Shown here: piece by piece, positions 17,420-26,260 of the stretch
Position numbering within the stretch: position 1 is the first letter of the stretch
Layout: each line of letters starts with the position of its first letter
IMG/VR virus record: IMGVR_UViG_3300036823_000117
Location: 54,587 to 118,586 of that record
Strand: one strand, 5' to 3'
Source: a virus
Length of the DNA: 64,000 nucleotides
Translations under genes and position numbers: made by a program
The notes under the pieces: model-generated
The model's database searches: none
The model's input: the letters and a program-made list of their open reading frames with translations, nothing else
Told to the model about the DNA's origin: nothing

Positions 17420-18082
17420 ATGTCCTGGTCGCTGGTCCAGAAGTCGTCGGCGCCTGGCACTAACTCCAGCGGAGCGTCCGTGGCTCCGGCGATCGGCGCG
17501 GGCTCGGCCGCCGGGAACCTGCTGGTCGCGGTGATCACGAGCGTCAACGACCCAGACACGCTCACCGGCCCGTCGGGGTGGGCCCCGGTTGTGCAGGGAG
17601 TCCAGGCCACGGGCGGCACGGCGAACCTGTGGTGTTATCTCGACAACCCGGGCGGGATCAGCAGCGCCACGTTCACTGACACGGCCAGCGCGCTCGAGGA
17701 CTCATGGATGGCGGAGTTTTCCACGTCCGGAGTGTCGGGCGCGGCGGTGGACTCGTCGGGCACTGGCAGCACCAGCGGCGGGAACAGCTGCACCGCTACC
17801 TGCACGGGTGCTAACGCGTCCGGGGACCTGTCAATCTGCATCTTCCAGAACTTCGTGTTCGGCGGCACATGGACTACGCCGTCGGGGTGGACGCTTCTGG
17901 GCGATGACGTCGGGTCTATCGGGTTCGCGTGGTCCGGGTACCAGCTCAGCGCCTCGGCCGGCACGCTGGCGGTCACCAGCCATTTCAGCAACACCGGCTG
18001 GTGGGCTGGCGCTGTCGCGACGTTCTCCGCGTCTGGCGGTGCCCCGGCCGTGAACACCGGGGCTTTTTTCTCCCTGTTCTGA
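17420..18082 (+). CDS. Fibre-associated beta-sandwich protein
   Basis: A 220-residue protein with a jelly-roll-like pattern (GNLLVAVITSVNDPDTLTGP, then GGTWTTPSGWTLLGDD), like carbohydrate-binding or concanavalin-like phage domains. ATG 17420 follows the preceding stop immediately, so translation is probably coupled. The last ten codons overlap a terminator hairpin. Receptor binding is likely but unproven. Confidence 0.65.
   Translation: MSWSLVQKSSAPGTNSSGASVAPAIGAGSAAGNLLVAVITSVNDPDTLTGPSGWAPVVQGVQATGGTANLWCYLDNPGGISSATFTDTASALEDSWMAEFSTSGVSGAAVDSSGTGSTSGGNSCTATCTGANASGDLSICIFQNFVFGGTWTTPSGWTLLGDDVGSIGFAWSGYQLSASAGTLAVTSHFSNTGWWAGAVATFSASGGAPAVNTGAFFSLF
18042..18069 (+). terminator. Rho-independent terminator overlapping the end of the upstream gene
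   Basis: CCCCGG at 18042-18047 pairs with CCGGGG at 18057-18062, followed by C and six T at 18064-18069. The gene stop is at 18080-18082, so the hairpin lies inside the coding sequence and encodes part of its C-terminus. Confidence 0.7.
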
Positions 18083-18140
18083 CATCCGCCTGGTCGCGCG
18101 GCTCAGCGCCGCCTTTCCCCATTAGCGAGGAGTTGGCTTC

Positions 18141-19964
18141 GTGGCCCTTCCAGGCGATCTCAACACAGCTACTATCACTGGCACGTACCTGGATCCTTCT
18201 GGTGCGCCGCTGGCGGGAACCATTACCTTTACGCCGTCGTCGCAGCTCGCGGACTCGACGGGCAGCACGGTCATCCCGTCGTACGGGAAGACCTACAATC
18301 TGTCGGCCGCGGGCCATTTCCAGACGGACCCTCTGGTCGCGACAGACAACAGCGATATCGCGCCGTCGGGTTGGTCTTACCTGGTGACCGTGGCTATCCA
18401 GAATCTGCAGCCGATCACGTTCTCGGTCCTGGTCCCGCATACCCCGTCACCGGTCGACATCTCGGCGCTTATGCCTGTAGTGGCGTCGGGCACTATCGGG
18501 GATTTCCTGCCGGAACTGGTAGCGAATGTCTCAGTGTCGGCTTCGGGGACGCTGGCGCTGAACACAGTGACGGAAGTCAGCGCCTCGTCGGCGAGCCGCA
18601 CGATGACGCTGCCGACGGCCGGCGCCGGGGACCTGGTCGTGGTCGAGAAGTCCGATTCCAGCGTGAACACCGTCGCGGTTACCGGCACGATCCGCGGCTC
18701 GAGCGGGTCGATCACGCTGAAGTTGCAGAACGAGTCGGAGATGCTCTACGGGTGGGCCGGGTCGTGGTGGCCGGTCGCCGGCCACAAGACCCTCGGGTCG
18801 CTGGACGCCCGGTACGTCCAGGGGACTGGCGGCAAGATGACCGGCCCCTTCGTGACCCAGGTTCCGGTTATCGTCTTCGACGGCGACTCGATCACTTTCG
18901 GTATCGGCGCGCTGCCGGTCAACCGGTTCCCCAACTCCAACGACTACCCTTCGCAGGTCGTCGGCAGCCTCGATCAGCGCGGCACCTACGTGAACATCGG
19001 CGTCGCCGGCGAGACCACGGCCACGATGATCACTAACGCGCCGACTGCCGTGGACCCGTATTTCACGGCTGGGTGCAACAACGTCGTGTGCTTCCACGGC
19101 GGCACCAACGACATCCAGTTCGGGGCCGACGCCCCCACGACATACGGCCGGATCGTGACCTACTGCCAGGCCCGGCAGGCGGCCGGCTGGCGAGTCATCG
19201 TCGCCACCATTACCCCCCGCTCCGACGCGGGCACGCCGGGGAATTTCGAGACCATCCGCCAGTCCGTGAATACCAGCATCCGAACGAACTGGCAGACCTT
19301 CGCGAACGGCCTCGCTGACATCGGCAACGACGCGAACATGGGGCAGGCCAGCGATCAGACGAACACGCAGTATTACAACGGCGACCTCGTCCACCACAAC
19401 CCGTACGGGTATGGCATCCTGGCCAGCTACTTCCAGCAGGCCCTGTCCACCCTCGGCATTGTCAGCAGCTTCGCCCGGGACCGCGAGGTTCTGCATTCCG
19501 ATATCTGGATCCCGGCGGGAGCTTTCCAGGCGGCCAGCGGTACCCCGACGGCGGCGGTCACCGGCCAGATGCCCGTATGGAACCTGGCCCACGGCGCGAG
19601 CACCGAGATGTGCGCCCAGGGGGTACTCCTGCCCCAGAACTGGCTGCAGTGGGGCGCGGAGGTGTGGTGGGCGCCGAGCACCACCGGGGCCGGGAATGTC
19701 GTCTGGCGGGTAGACAGCCTGCCCGTGTTCACCGCTTCGACGCTGAACAGCGGCGTCGTGGTCGGCACGGCCCTCGCCTCGGCCGCGACCGGGACGACCG
19801 GGCTGATGCAGGTGCTCACCAGCGCCGCGTCGGCGAACGCGAATATCGGCGGAGCCCCCCGCACGCTGCTGGCGCTGCGGGTCTGGCGGCTCGGCTCGTC
19901 CGGCAGCGACACCTACGCCGACGCCGCATCGTTCGTCGGCCTCCGCGTGTGGCGGAGCATCTGA
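18141..19964 (+). CDS. Tailspike/fibre with SGNH (GDSL) esterase domain
   Basis: A 607-residue protein starting at GTG 18141. Residues 1-95 are an attachment domain shared with the next gene. Residues about 240-435 form an SGNH hydrolase: block I FDGDSITFG (Ser about 249), block III GGTNDI (about 320-325), and block V DLVHHNPYG (Asp 415, His 418). Such domains deacetylate or de-esterify surface polysaccharides during adsorption. The C-terminal 150 residues form a beta domain, probably for trimerisation or binding. Confidence 0.85.
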   Translation: MALPGDLNTATITGTYLDPSGAPLAGTITFTPSSQLADSTGSTVIPSYGKTYNLSAAGHFQTDPLVATDNSDIAPSGWSYLVTVAIQNLQPITFSVLVPHTPSPVDISALMPVVASGTIGDFLPELVANVSVSASGTLALNTVTEVSASSASRTMTLPTAGAGDLVVVEKSDSSVNTVAVTGTIRGSSGSITLKLQNESEMLYGWAGSWWPVAGHKTLGSLDARYVQGTGGKMTGPFVTQVPVIVFDGDSITFGIGALPVNRFPNSNDYPSQVVGSLDQRGTYVNIGVAGETTATMITNAPTAVDPYFTAGCNNVVCFHGGTNDIQFGADAPTTYGRIVTYCQARQAAGWRVIVATITPRSDAGTPGNFETIRQSVNTSIRTNWQTFANGLADIGNDANMGQASDQTNTQYYNGDLVHHNPYGYGILASYFQQALSTLGIVSSFARDREVLHSDIWIPAGAFQAASGTPTAAVTGQMPVWNLAHGASTEMCAQGVLLPQNWLQWGAEVWWAPSTTGAGNVVWRVDSLPVFTASTLNSGVVVGTALASAATGTTGLMQVLTSAASANANIGGAPRTLLALRVWRLGSSGSDTYADAASFVGLRVWRSI

Positions 19965-20016
19965 CCTTCTTAGGCCACCCCCTCCATTCCTTACTGCCTC
20001 CTGAAGGGGGATACCC

Positions 20017-23000
20017 GTGGCTTTGCCGACGGATCTGACCAGCCTCGTCGTGAATGGCACGTACCTCGACCCGTCCGGCGCTCCGCTGGCCGGGCACATC
20101 ACGTTCACGCCGTCGGCCCAGCTGACCGATTCCACCGGCACGACGGTGATCCCGGCCTACCCGAAGCAGTACAACCTGTCGGCGTCGGGGAAGTTCACCA
20201 CCGATGCGCTGGTCGCGACCGACAACGCCGATATCACGCCGGCGAACTGGACGTACCTGGTCACCCTGGCGCTGCAGAACCTCCCGACGACGTCGTGGAA
20301 CGCCCAGATCCCGGCCGCGCCGTTCTCGTTCACCGCGACGAACGCGACGCCGTGCGTGTTCACCGCGGCGGGCAGCGCCTACTCGAATGGCAGCCCGGTG
20401 AAGCTGGCCGGCGGGTCGCTGCCGGCCGGGTTTACTGCCGGGACTACGTACTTCGTGGTGTCGGCGTCGGGTACGAGTTTCTCCCTGGCGGCCACGTCGG
20501 GCGGGTCGGCTATCGCGTCGACGTCGACCGGGTCGGGCACGGTGTCAACGGCTGCGGTTGACGTGTCGTCGCTGTCCCCGGTGTTCTCGCAGCTGGCCGC
20601 GCTGCAGTACGCGGAGCTTCTCCTCCCGACCAGCGTGCAGTCCGGGTCGATCACCGCGGCGGCCGGGCAGCTGGTCCTGGTGACGACGGCCAGCGGGAAC
20701 GCGACTGTGAGCATGCCGACCGGGGTGGAAGCCGGATCGCAGGTCGGCGTGAAGATGGTTGTCCTCGGTGGCTCCAACACGGTCGCCATCTCGTGCACCG
20801 GCACTGACAAGTTCAATGTCGCCGGCGGCGGGACCACGCTGACGCTGAGCATGCTCGACCAGGGCATGGGGTTCATCTACACCGGCAGCGTGTGGGTCGT
20901 CGCGAACGACGACGTCCCGCTCGGCCAGCTCGACGCCCGGTACATGACCAACCTGTCGCAGACCGCGGTGAAGACCGCGAACTACACTGCGGCCGCGAAC
21001 CAGCTGGTCCCGTGCAACACCTCCGCCGGCGGCTTCACGGTCACCCTGCCGACTGCCCCAGCCGCAGGAACCCTGGCCGGCGTGGCGATGAGCGGCGTAT
21101 CCGGTGTCGGCGTCAACACCTTGACCGCGGCCACGGGCGGCTCCGACGTCTTTGATATCACCGGAGGCGGGACAACCTCGACGCTGACGCTGTTGCACCA
21201 GGCCGTCCTTTGGGAGTACAACTCCGGGGTCTGGGCCAAGGTCTCCTCGGCTGACCCGTACCTTCAGGTCGCGCAGGCCCGGCAGGGCACCTGGTACCTT
21301 GACCAGTTCGCCGGCACCGACGACCAGAAGATGACGTCCGCGCTGACGGCATTGTTCGCGGCCGGCGGCGGCACTGTCCGCCTGTCGCCCCGTGCCCACA
21401 GTTTTGCGGGCCAGTGGGCAACGTCCTACGTCAATGGCGTGGTCACCACCGTCCGCATTGTCGGCGCGGGTGCCTCCCAGGTCGGCGCAGTTACCATCAA
21501 CACCTCCGGCCCGACAACCTGCACGATGACCTACGCCGCAGGTGCCGGCCAGATGGATTTCCAGCACATCGGCACCATCGAGATCACCGGCATCCGATTC
21601 GTCGACACCACAGGCAGCGTCCCGTTCTTCTTCGCCTCCAACGCCACCCCCAACATTCACGACTGCGCGTTCACCGGGGGCGGCGGCCTGGCGGCGTGCA
21701 CTAAAGACGCGATTGTCCTCGGCGGCCAGGGAAACGGGCCGACCGGGGATACCGCGAAGTACAACGGCTACAACGGGTTCATCGAGCGAAACTACTTCGA
21801 CACGATCCGCCAGTGGGTCGTTTTCGGCGGCGGATGCAACGGCGTCGTCGTCACTGGCAACAACGGCAACGAGTTGTGCGGCATGGCTGGTAACTGGGGG
21901 GCCCCATTCCGCTTTAACGGGAATTCCTCGCACGGAAACACCGCGAATTTCATCCACGATAACTACGTGCCGCTGACCGGCTACGGCGCCTGCTTCAATG
22001 GCACAGGCGGATACGCCGGCCGCAACGTCATCGGCCCGAACGTCACCTGGGATGCCTCCGGTGTCGTATATGCCATCCTGGACTCGACCTGCCAGGCGAA
22101 TTTCATCCACGACACCACATGGCGGACCGCCAGCAGCTCGTTCGTGGCATACACCACCGAGCCTGCCGGCAGTCAGTCCACCGCCCTTTCCGTCAATGGG
22201 CCGAACTTCTTCCAGCAGCCATTGATCTCCAACGCTGACCTCATCGTCCGTTTCGGTTCGGTCGGCCCGAAAACGGAAGGCGCCTCCGGGGACCGGGCGT
22301 GGTTCCAGTCCATCCACAACGGCTCCATCGCCGCGCCGGGATTCACGGTCACCGTCCAGCCGGGAACCACGGTCACAGACGGGTCGGCCATCAGCGGGTC
22401 GAACGTCGTGACATCGCTCACCGCCGCGTTTGCTTCCGGCGACACTGGCGTATTCATCACCGCCTCCGGGGTCATCCCGGCCAACACCTACATCCGTTGG
22501 ACGGTCGCCCCGTCGTCGCCCGGGTTCGTCTGGACGGCCTCGGTGGCCTACGTGGCCGGGCAGGTGATCACCCCGGTCACCGCCAACGGCCACCTGTACC
22601 AGTGCACCACGGGCGGCACCTCCGGCACCAGCCAGCCATCATTCCCGACCGGCGGCGGCACTGTTGCGGACGGCACTGTCGTGTGGCAAGACCTGGGCGC
22701 CGCGGCAACGGCGGCGATCCTGTCCCAGAACGCGACCTCCACGAACGCGGCGACCACAGTCTCATTCGGGCGCCCATCCGGGTCGTCGTCGCTGATGACA
22801 AAATTCATGAACCATCACATCATCGGCTCGGGGGGCGCCCCGGCCTACGCCGCCCAGGCCGGGGCGGGCACGGGCGCCACCGCGACCGTGACCGGGACTG
22901 ACATTGGCCACATCGTCACCCTGACCACAGGTACCGGTTCCCTGGTGCCCGCGATCCTGGTCAAGGGCACCCCGGCGAACTCGTTCTCCGGGTCCGCGCA

Positions 23001-23151
23001 GTCCGGCGCCTACGCCATCACCCCCGGCAACGCCGCCGCCGCCGGCCTCGGCCTGTACGGGACATTTGCCTCGAACCTGTGGAACATCTCCTGCGCGAAC
23101 AGCCCGGCGCCATCCACGCAGTACATCTTCAACGTCACCATGATCGGCTGA
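20017..23151 (+). CDS. Large tailspike with beta-helix domain
   Basis: A 1044-residue protein starting at GTG 20017 after GAAGGGGG. Residues 1-92 are closely related to the N-terminus of the preceding SGNH spike (GTYLDPSGAPLAG, ITFTPS, LVATDN). Residues about 430-780 have the Asn/Gly-rich turns of a right-handed beta-helix (NYFDTIRQWVVFGGGCNG, FIHDNYVPLTG), as in polysaccharide-degrading tailspikes. The C-terminus is beta-rich with a chitin-binding-like segment (AYVAGQVITPVTANGHLYQC). No catalytic residues could be assigned. Confidence 0.8.
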   Translation: MALPTDLTSLVVNGTYLDPSGAPLAGHITFTPSAQLTDSTGTTVIPAYPKQYNLSASGKFTTDALVATDNADITPANWTYLVTLALQNLPTTSWNAQIPAAPFSFTATNATPCVFTAAGSAYSNGSPVKLAGGSLPAGFTAGTTYFVVSASGTSFSLAATSGGSAIASTSTGSGTVSTAAVDVSSLSPVFSQLAALQYAELLLPTSVQSGSITAAAGQLVLVTTASGNATVSMPTGVEAGSQVGVKMVVLGGSNTVAISCTGTDKFNVAGGGTTLTLSMLDQGMGFIYTGSVWVVANDDVPLGQLDARYMTNLSQTAVKTANYTAAANQLVPCNTSAGGFTVTLPTAPAAGTLAGVAMSGVSGVGVNTLTAATGGSDVFDITGGGTTSTLTLLHQAVLWEYNSGVWAKVSSADPYLQVAQARQGTWYLDQFAGTDDQKMTSALTALFAAGGGTVRLSPRAHSFAGQWATSYVNGVVTTVRIVGAGASQVGAVTINTSGPTTCTMTYAAGAGQMDFQHIGTIEITGIRFVDTTGSVPFFFASNATPNIHDCAFTGGGGLAACTKDAIVLGGQGNGPTGDTAKYNGYNGFIERNYFDTIRQWVVFGGGCNGVVVTGNNGNELCGMAGNWGAPFRFNGNSSHGNTANFIHDNYVPLTGYGACFNGTGGYAGRNVIGPNVTWDASGVVYAILDSTCQANFIHDTTWRTASSSFVAYTTEPAGSQSTALSVNGPNFFQQPLISNADLIVRFGSVGPKTEGASGDRAWFQSIHNGSIAAPGFTVTVQPGTTVTDGSAISGSNVVTSLTAAFASGDTGVFITASGVIPANTYIRWTVAPSSPGFVWTASVAYVAGQVITPVTANGHLYQCTTGGTSGTSQPSFPTGGGTVADGTVVWQDLGAAATAAILSQNATSTNAATTVSFGRPSGSSSLMTKFMNHHIIGSGGAPAYAAQAGAGTGATATVTGTDIGHIVTLTTGTGSLVPAILVKGTPANSFSGSAQSGAYAITPGNAAAAGLGLYGTFASNLWNISCANSPAPSTQYIFNVTMIG

Positions 23152-23286
23152 TCACTCAGGCGCAGCCCGATTTGCCGCAGTTATCTCGTGGCACTCTCGC
23201 GTGCATGTCTCATCGCAGTCGCAGTCACATTCCGAGCAGTCGCGGCATAGCTTTCCGCACCGTCCCGTGTCCGCCGTGTCGCCCAT
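23152..23286 (-). CDS. Cysteine-rich 44-residue protein
   Basis: On the minus strand an ATG at 23286 opens a 44-codon frame ending TGA at 23152, directly next to the tailspike stop. The product has eight cysteines between residues 10 and 32 (spacing C..., CxxC, CxxC, CxC, CxC) with interspersed acidic residues, like a small metal-binding protein. No ribosome site is evident, and third-position GC is lower than in neighbours. It fills an otherwise empty 175-base gap but could be chance. Confidence 0.35.
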   Translation of the reverse strand: MGDTADTGRCGKLCRDCSECDCDCDETCTRECHEITAANRAAPE

Positions 23287-23326
23287 GAGCGGATGTTAAC
23301 CGCACACAGGTACGGGACGGGGGCGC

Positions 23327-23758
23327 ATGGCGGAATGGCCCCCGATGCTGGCCGTCCACAGGGCCGCTCTCGCCGCGGCGCACCTCGCACCGTGGCCGCC
23401 GACCCTCCCGTTCCTCGCTGGCGGGCCATCCTCGGACAGCAGCATCGTGTCCGCCGCTGTCCAGACCATCCTGGGATACGGCGTCCTCGGCGTCGTCGCC
23501 CTGGTCCTGGCCTGGATCGTGTGGCGGGGCAAGTTCGTCCCCCAGGAACGCGTCGACCAACTCATCGGCGCCGGCCGGGCCGACCTGCTCCGCGAGCTCG
23601 ACCTGGTCCGCGCTGACCTGCTGAAAACCCAGGAGCAGCGGGACGCCGCGATGAAAATGGCCACCGACCAGCTGGTCCCCCTCCTCACAAGTTTTGTGGC
23701 CACCAGCCAGAGCCTGATCCCGCTCCTGCAGGAACTGGTCCGCAACCGGGAAAGGTGA
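23327..23758 (+). CDS. Single-span membrane protein with coiled coil, holin-like
   Basis: A 143-residue protein with one membrane segment near residues 47-66 (GVLGVVALVLAWIVW), then a positive residue and a cytoplasmic coiled coil (ERVDQLIGAGRADLLRELD). This layout is common in the lysis cassettes of actinophages, between tail and endolysin genes. It may be a holin, antiholin or envelope-disrupting protein. Confidence 0.6.
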   Translation: MAEWPPMLAVHRAALAAAHLAPWPPTLPFLAGGPSSDSSIVSAAVQTILGYGVLGVVALVLAWIVWRGKFVPQERVDQLIGAGRADLLRELDLVRADLLKTQEQRDAAMKMATDQLVPLLTSFVATSQSLIPLLQELVRNRER

Positions 23759-23764
23759 CGGGGC

Positions 23765-24016
23765 GTGCCCGACCGCGACACCGAAGGCCTCTCCCCCAAC
23801 GTCGCCGAGCTCATCGAGAAGGTCGAGGCCCGCGTGGCAGCAGCGCCGACCGCCCGGGAAGTCCGCGAACTCGCCGACCGGGTCATCGCGGAATCCCGCG
23901 CCAACGCGCTCACCATCGCCGAGATCCGCCAGCTCACCACCCTGGCCATCGGCCGCGCCCAGCAAGTCGAGGCAGCCGCCGCCCGGCTCGCTGACCTGGT
24001 CCAGGGAGGCGCCTGA
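23765..24016 (+). CDS. Small helical protein of the lysis cassette
   Basis: An 83-residue protein, almost entirely helical with heptad-like Leu/Ala/Ile spacing (VAELIEKVEARVAAAP). It starts at GTG 23765 six bases after the preceding stop, and its TGA overlaps the next ATG (TGATG). Function unknown. Confidence 0.6.
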   Translation: MPDRDTEGLSPNVAELIEKVEARVAAAPTAREVRELADRVIAESRANALTIAEIRQLTTLAIGRAQQVEAAAARLADLVQGGA

Positions 24017-24177
24017 TGGCGCCCCGCGACAAGGACGCCGAGATCTGGAAAGTCGCCGCGGAACTCGACGCGCTCCTCGACGACCTCGCAGCGTCGGTCG
24101 ACGCGCTGAACGCGATCCTCATGCCCCCGGTGCCGCCCGTTCCGGGAGATGACGACGAAAGGCTCGTGTCCCCGTGA
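24016..24177 (+). CDS. 53-residue acidic helical protein
   Basis: A short frame starts at ATG 24016, sharing its A with the previous stop, and ends at 24177, overlapping the next GTG by four bases. The product begins MAPRDKDAEIW, continues with Leu/Asp-rich helix (ELDALLDDLAASVDAL), and ends in a Pro-rich acidic tail. The overlaps at both ends strongly support translation. Function unknown. Confidence 0.6.
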   Translation: MAPRDKDAEIWKVAAELDALLDDLAASVDALNAILMPPVPPVPGDDDERLVSP

Positions 24178-24578
24178 CTGAGCAGACCCCCCCGCAGAAC
24201 CCACTGCAGGCCGCGCTGGCTGCCGTCACCGACCTCTCAACACGCGTCAAGAAACTGACCGGCGAAGTCGTCTATCTCCGGAAGTACGGCCGGCGAAGCC
24301 GCACGTTCATCATCTTCGACATCGTCCTGACCGTCGGCATCCTCGCGATCAGCTACCTATTCGCGCAGCAGCACTCAACCCTCGTCGCCGCCTGCCAGGC
24401 AGGTAACCAGACCCGCGCGCAGGAACGCGGCCTGTGGAAGCACCTCTACCAGGGCGCCCTTAAAGAGCACCCCACCCCGGCGCAGCTGGCCGCTGACCGG
24501 ACCCTCATCGCCTACGTCAACAAGACATTCGCCAGCCGGAATTGCGCTGCGGTCTACCGGCCCCACTGGCTGCCCTGA
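24174..24578 (+). CDS. Single-span membrane protein of the lysis cassette
   Basis: A 134-residue protein starting at GTG 24174. A short cytoplasmic helix is followed by a membrane segment near residues 46-64 (IIFDIVLTVGILAISYLF) and an external domain with two cysteines (VAACQAGNQTRAQERGLWKH and SRNCAAV). The orientation and paired cysteines suggest an extracytoplasmic domain. Similar proteins occur next to actinophage endolysins; the exact role is unknown. Confidence 0.65.
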   Translation: MTEQTPPQNPLQAALAAVTDLSTRVKKLTGEVVYLRKYGRRSRTFIIFDIVLTVGILAISYLFAQQHSTLVAACQAGNQTRAQERGLWKHLYQGALKEHPTPAQLAADRTLIAYVNKTFASRNCAAVYRPHWLP

Positions 24579-24601
24579 ACCCGACTTCCCAGGAGGTACC
24601 G

Positions 24602-24781
24602 ATGCTCGCTGCGATCGCTTTCCTGCTTGGCCTGATCGCCTTGATCCTGAAGGTTGTCGGCACCCACGGGTCGTGGCTCCAGTGGATGCTGATCATCGGG
24701 CTGATGCTCGTGTCGGCCGCCGTGGCGTGGGACTGGGGCCGGCCCTGGTGGACCGGTCGCAGGCAGCCGCCGGCCGCGTGA
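24602..24781 (+). CDS. Two-span small holin-like membrane protein
   Basis: A 59-residue protein with a strong ribosome site (AGGAGG, five bases upstream). Two hydrophobic helices (AIAFLLGLIALILKVVG and MLIIGLMLVSAAVAW) are joined by a short turn, with a positively charged C-terminus. Size and topology fit class II holins, which permeabilise the membrane at lysis. It overlaps the next gene by four bases. Confidence 0.65.
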   Translation: MLAAIAFLLGLIALILKVVGTHGSWLQWMLIIGLMLVSAAVAWDWGRPWWTGRRQPPAA

Positions 24782-25218
24782 AAGCTGGTCGGCGTGAGCT
24801 GGCGCGGCCCGTGGTGTTCGGCTTGTGCGACGGGGCGATGTCCATCATGGGCGTCGTCCTCTACCTCGCCGGCCACACCACGCTGGTTTTCCCCGCGGCC
24901 CTGTCCGGCGGCCTGAGCGCCGCGGTGTCAATGGCCGGCGGGGAATGGCTGTCCCAGTCCGACAGCGGCCCGGCGGCGAGCCTGGCGATGGGCGGCGCCA
25001 CCCTGACCGGCAGCATCCTCCCCGCGATCCCCTATGCGTTCCTGCATGGCTGGCAGGCCCCCGCCATGTCCGTCCTCATCCTCGTCCTCGTCGCCGCGGC
25101 GGTCGCCTGTCTCCGCGGCCACCGCCGCCACCCGTGGCTCGAAACCGCCCTCGTCCTCGTGATCGTTCTCGCGGCCGCCGCGACGTGCGCGCTGCTGATC
25201 CCCGGAGGTGCGGGCTAG
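24778..25218 (+). CDS. VIT1/CCC1-like multispanning membrane protein
   Basis: A 146-residue protein; GTG 24778 overlaps the previous stop (GTGA). The first half resembles the start of the VIT1/CCC1 iron-manganese transporter family: FGLCDGAMSIMGVVLYLAG followed by AALSGGLSAAVSMAGGEWLS. Four or five hydrophobic helices are visible. Family members are about 230 residues, so this is shorter. In a lysis cassette it may have been recruited as a holin-like pore rather than a transporter. Confidence 0.6.
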   Translation: MKAGRRELARPVVFGLCDGAMSIMGVVLYLAGHTTLVFPAALSGGLSAAVSMAGGEWLSQSDSGPAASLAMGGATLTGSILPAIPYAFLHGWQAPAMSVLILVLVAAAVACLRGHRRHPWLETALVLVIVLAAAATCALLIPGGAG

Positions 25219-25490
25219 TGGGCCACGTCCTGTGGATCCTGTTCGGCCCGGACGCCTGGGGGACCGGCGGCAACTTGGTGGCCTGGGTTCTTTGCGGCGC
25301 ACTGGGGGTCGGCGGCGCCTTCCTGTTCCGCGACCTCATCGGCCGGCGCCTCGCCGCGTGGTGGCACAGGCACCACCGCCGGCACCTCGCCGGCGAGCTC
25401 GACGCCATGGAGCAGCGGCTCAAAGCCCACATCGACACACGCCACCAGGAACTCACCGAACAGGTCACCAGCAAGGGGAGGCGTGCATGA
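25218..25490 (+). CDS. Membrane protein with His/Arg-rich segment
   Basis: A 90-residue protein; GTG 25218 overlaps the previous TAG. One or two hydrophobic segments (GHVLWILFG, NLVAWVLCGALGVGGAFLF) are followed by RRLAAWWHRHHRRHLAGEL and a charged helix. It overlaps the endolysin by four bases. Probably another holin or lysis regulator. Confidence 0.6.
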   Translation: MGHVLWILFGPDAWGTGGNLVAWVLCGALGVGGAFLFRDLIGRRLAAWWHRHHRRHLAGELDAMEQRLKAHIDTRHQELTEQVTSKGRRA

Positions 25491-26260
25491 CCATTCCCGG
25501 CCGCTGCCATTTCGACGCGAACGGCTGGCTCCAGGGCCCGATCTCGATCACCCACATGCTGACGCCGAACCGCTACAACTCGGGGTTCGCGGACCACGGC
25601 AAGGGCGTCGTCTTCCACACCGAGGACGGGTTCGAAGCCGGGACGATCGCCACTTTCATGTCCCCGGCCAGCCAGGCCTCAGCGTTCTTCGCCGTCGGAG
25701 CCGACGGCGCGAGCACCCAGTTCCTGCCGGTGGGCCAGGGGTACTGCGCATGGGCACAGGAAGCCGGGAACCAGGCCTGGAGAAGCATCGAGGACGCCGA
25801 CGGCACCCACCCGTCGGTCCCGCTGGCCGCCCCGCAGATGGCCGCGTTCGCGCAGATCCTCGAAGCCTGCTCCGCCTACGACGGGTTCCCCCTCCAGATC
25901 ACCGACGACGTCAACGGCACCGGCCTCATCACCCACGGCGACGGGGGACTCGCCTGGGGCGGCCACTTCGGGTGCCCGGGTGACGTCCGCAAGGCCCAGC
26001 GCCCCGCCCTCATCGCGCTGGCCAAGCAGATCCGATCCCAGGGAGCAACCATGGCCGTGGCCACTGACGGCAAGACCACCCTGCACCAACTCGCCGCGGC
26101 GCACGGCGCCGTGGCCTCCGAAGTGCTCCGTATGACCGCCGTCGCAGACGGCCTGTTCCCGGCCCCGGTCGCCGCGTGGCTCAACGCGGTCTTCGCCGGG
26201 ACGGTCTCCGCGACGGAGCCGATGCCCGCGAAGCTCGAGCTCCAGGTACCCCGCGCCTGA
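25487..26260 (+). CDS. Endolysin, N-acetylmuramoyl-L-alanine amidase (Amidase_2/PGRP-like)
   Basis: A 257-residue protein; ATG 25487 follows AGGGGAGG and overlaps the previous stop. The catalytic domain spans about residues 30-185: VVFHTEDG supplies the first zinc-ligand His, THGDGG and GGHFGCPGD supply the second His and the final ligand. This family cuts the bond between muramic acid and the peptide of peptidoglycan. The 70-residue C-terminus is helical and may bind the wall or regulate activity. Confidence 0.85.
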   Translation: MTIPGRCHFDANGWLQGPISITHMLTPNRYNSGFADHGKGVVFHTEDGFEAGTIATFMSPASQASAFFAVGADGASTQFLPVGQGYCAWAQEAGNQAWRSIEDADGTHPSVPLAAPQMAAFAQILEACSAYDGFPLQITDDVNGTGLITHGDGGLAWGGHFGCPGDVRKAQRPALIALAKQIRSQGATMAVATDGKTTLHQLAAAHGAVASEVLRMTAVADGLFPAPVAAWLNAVFAGTVSATEPMPAKLELQVPRA

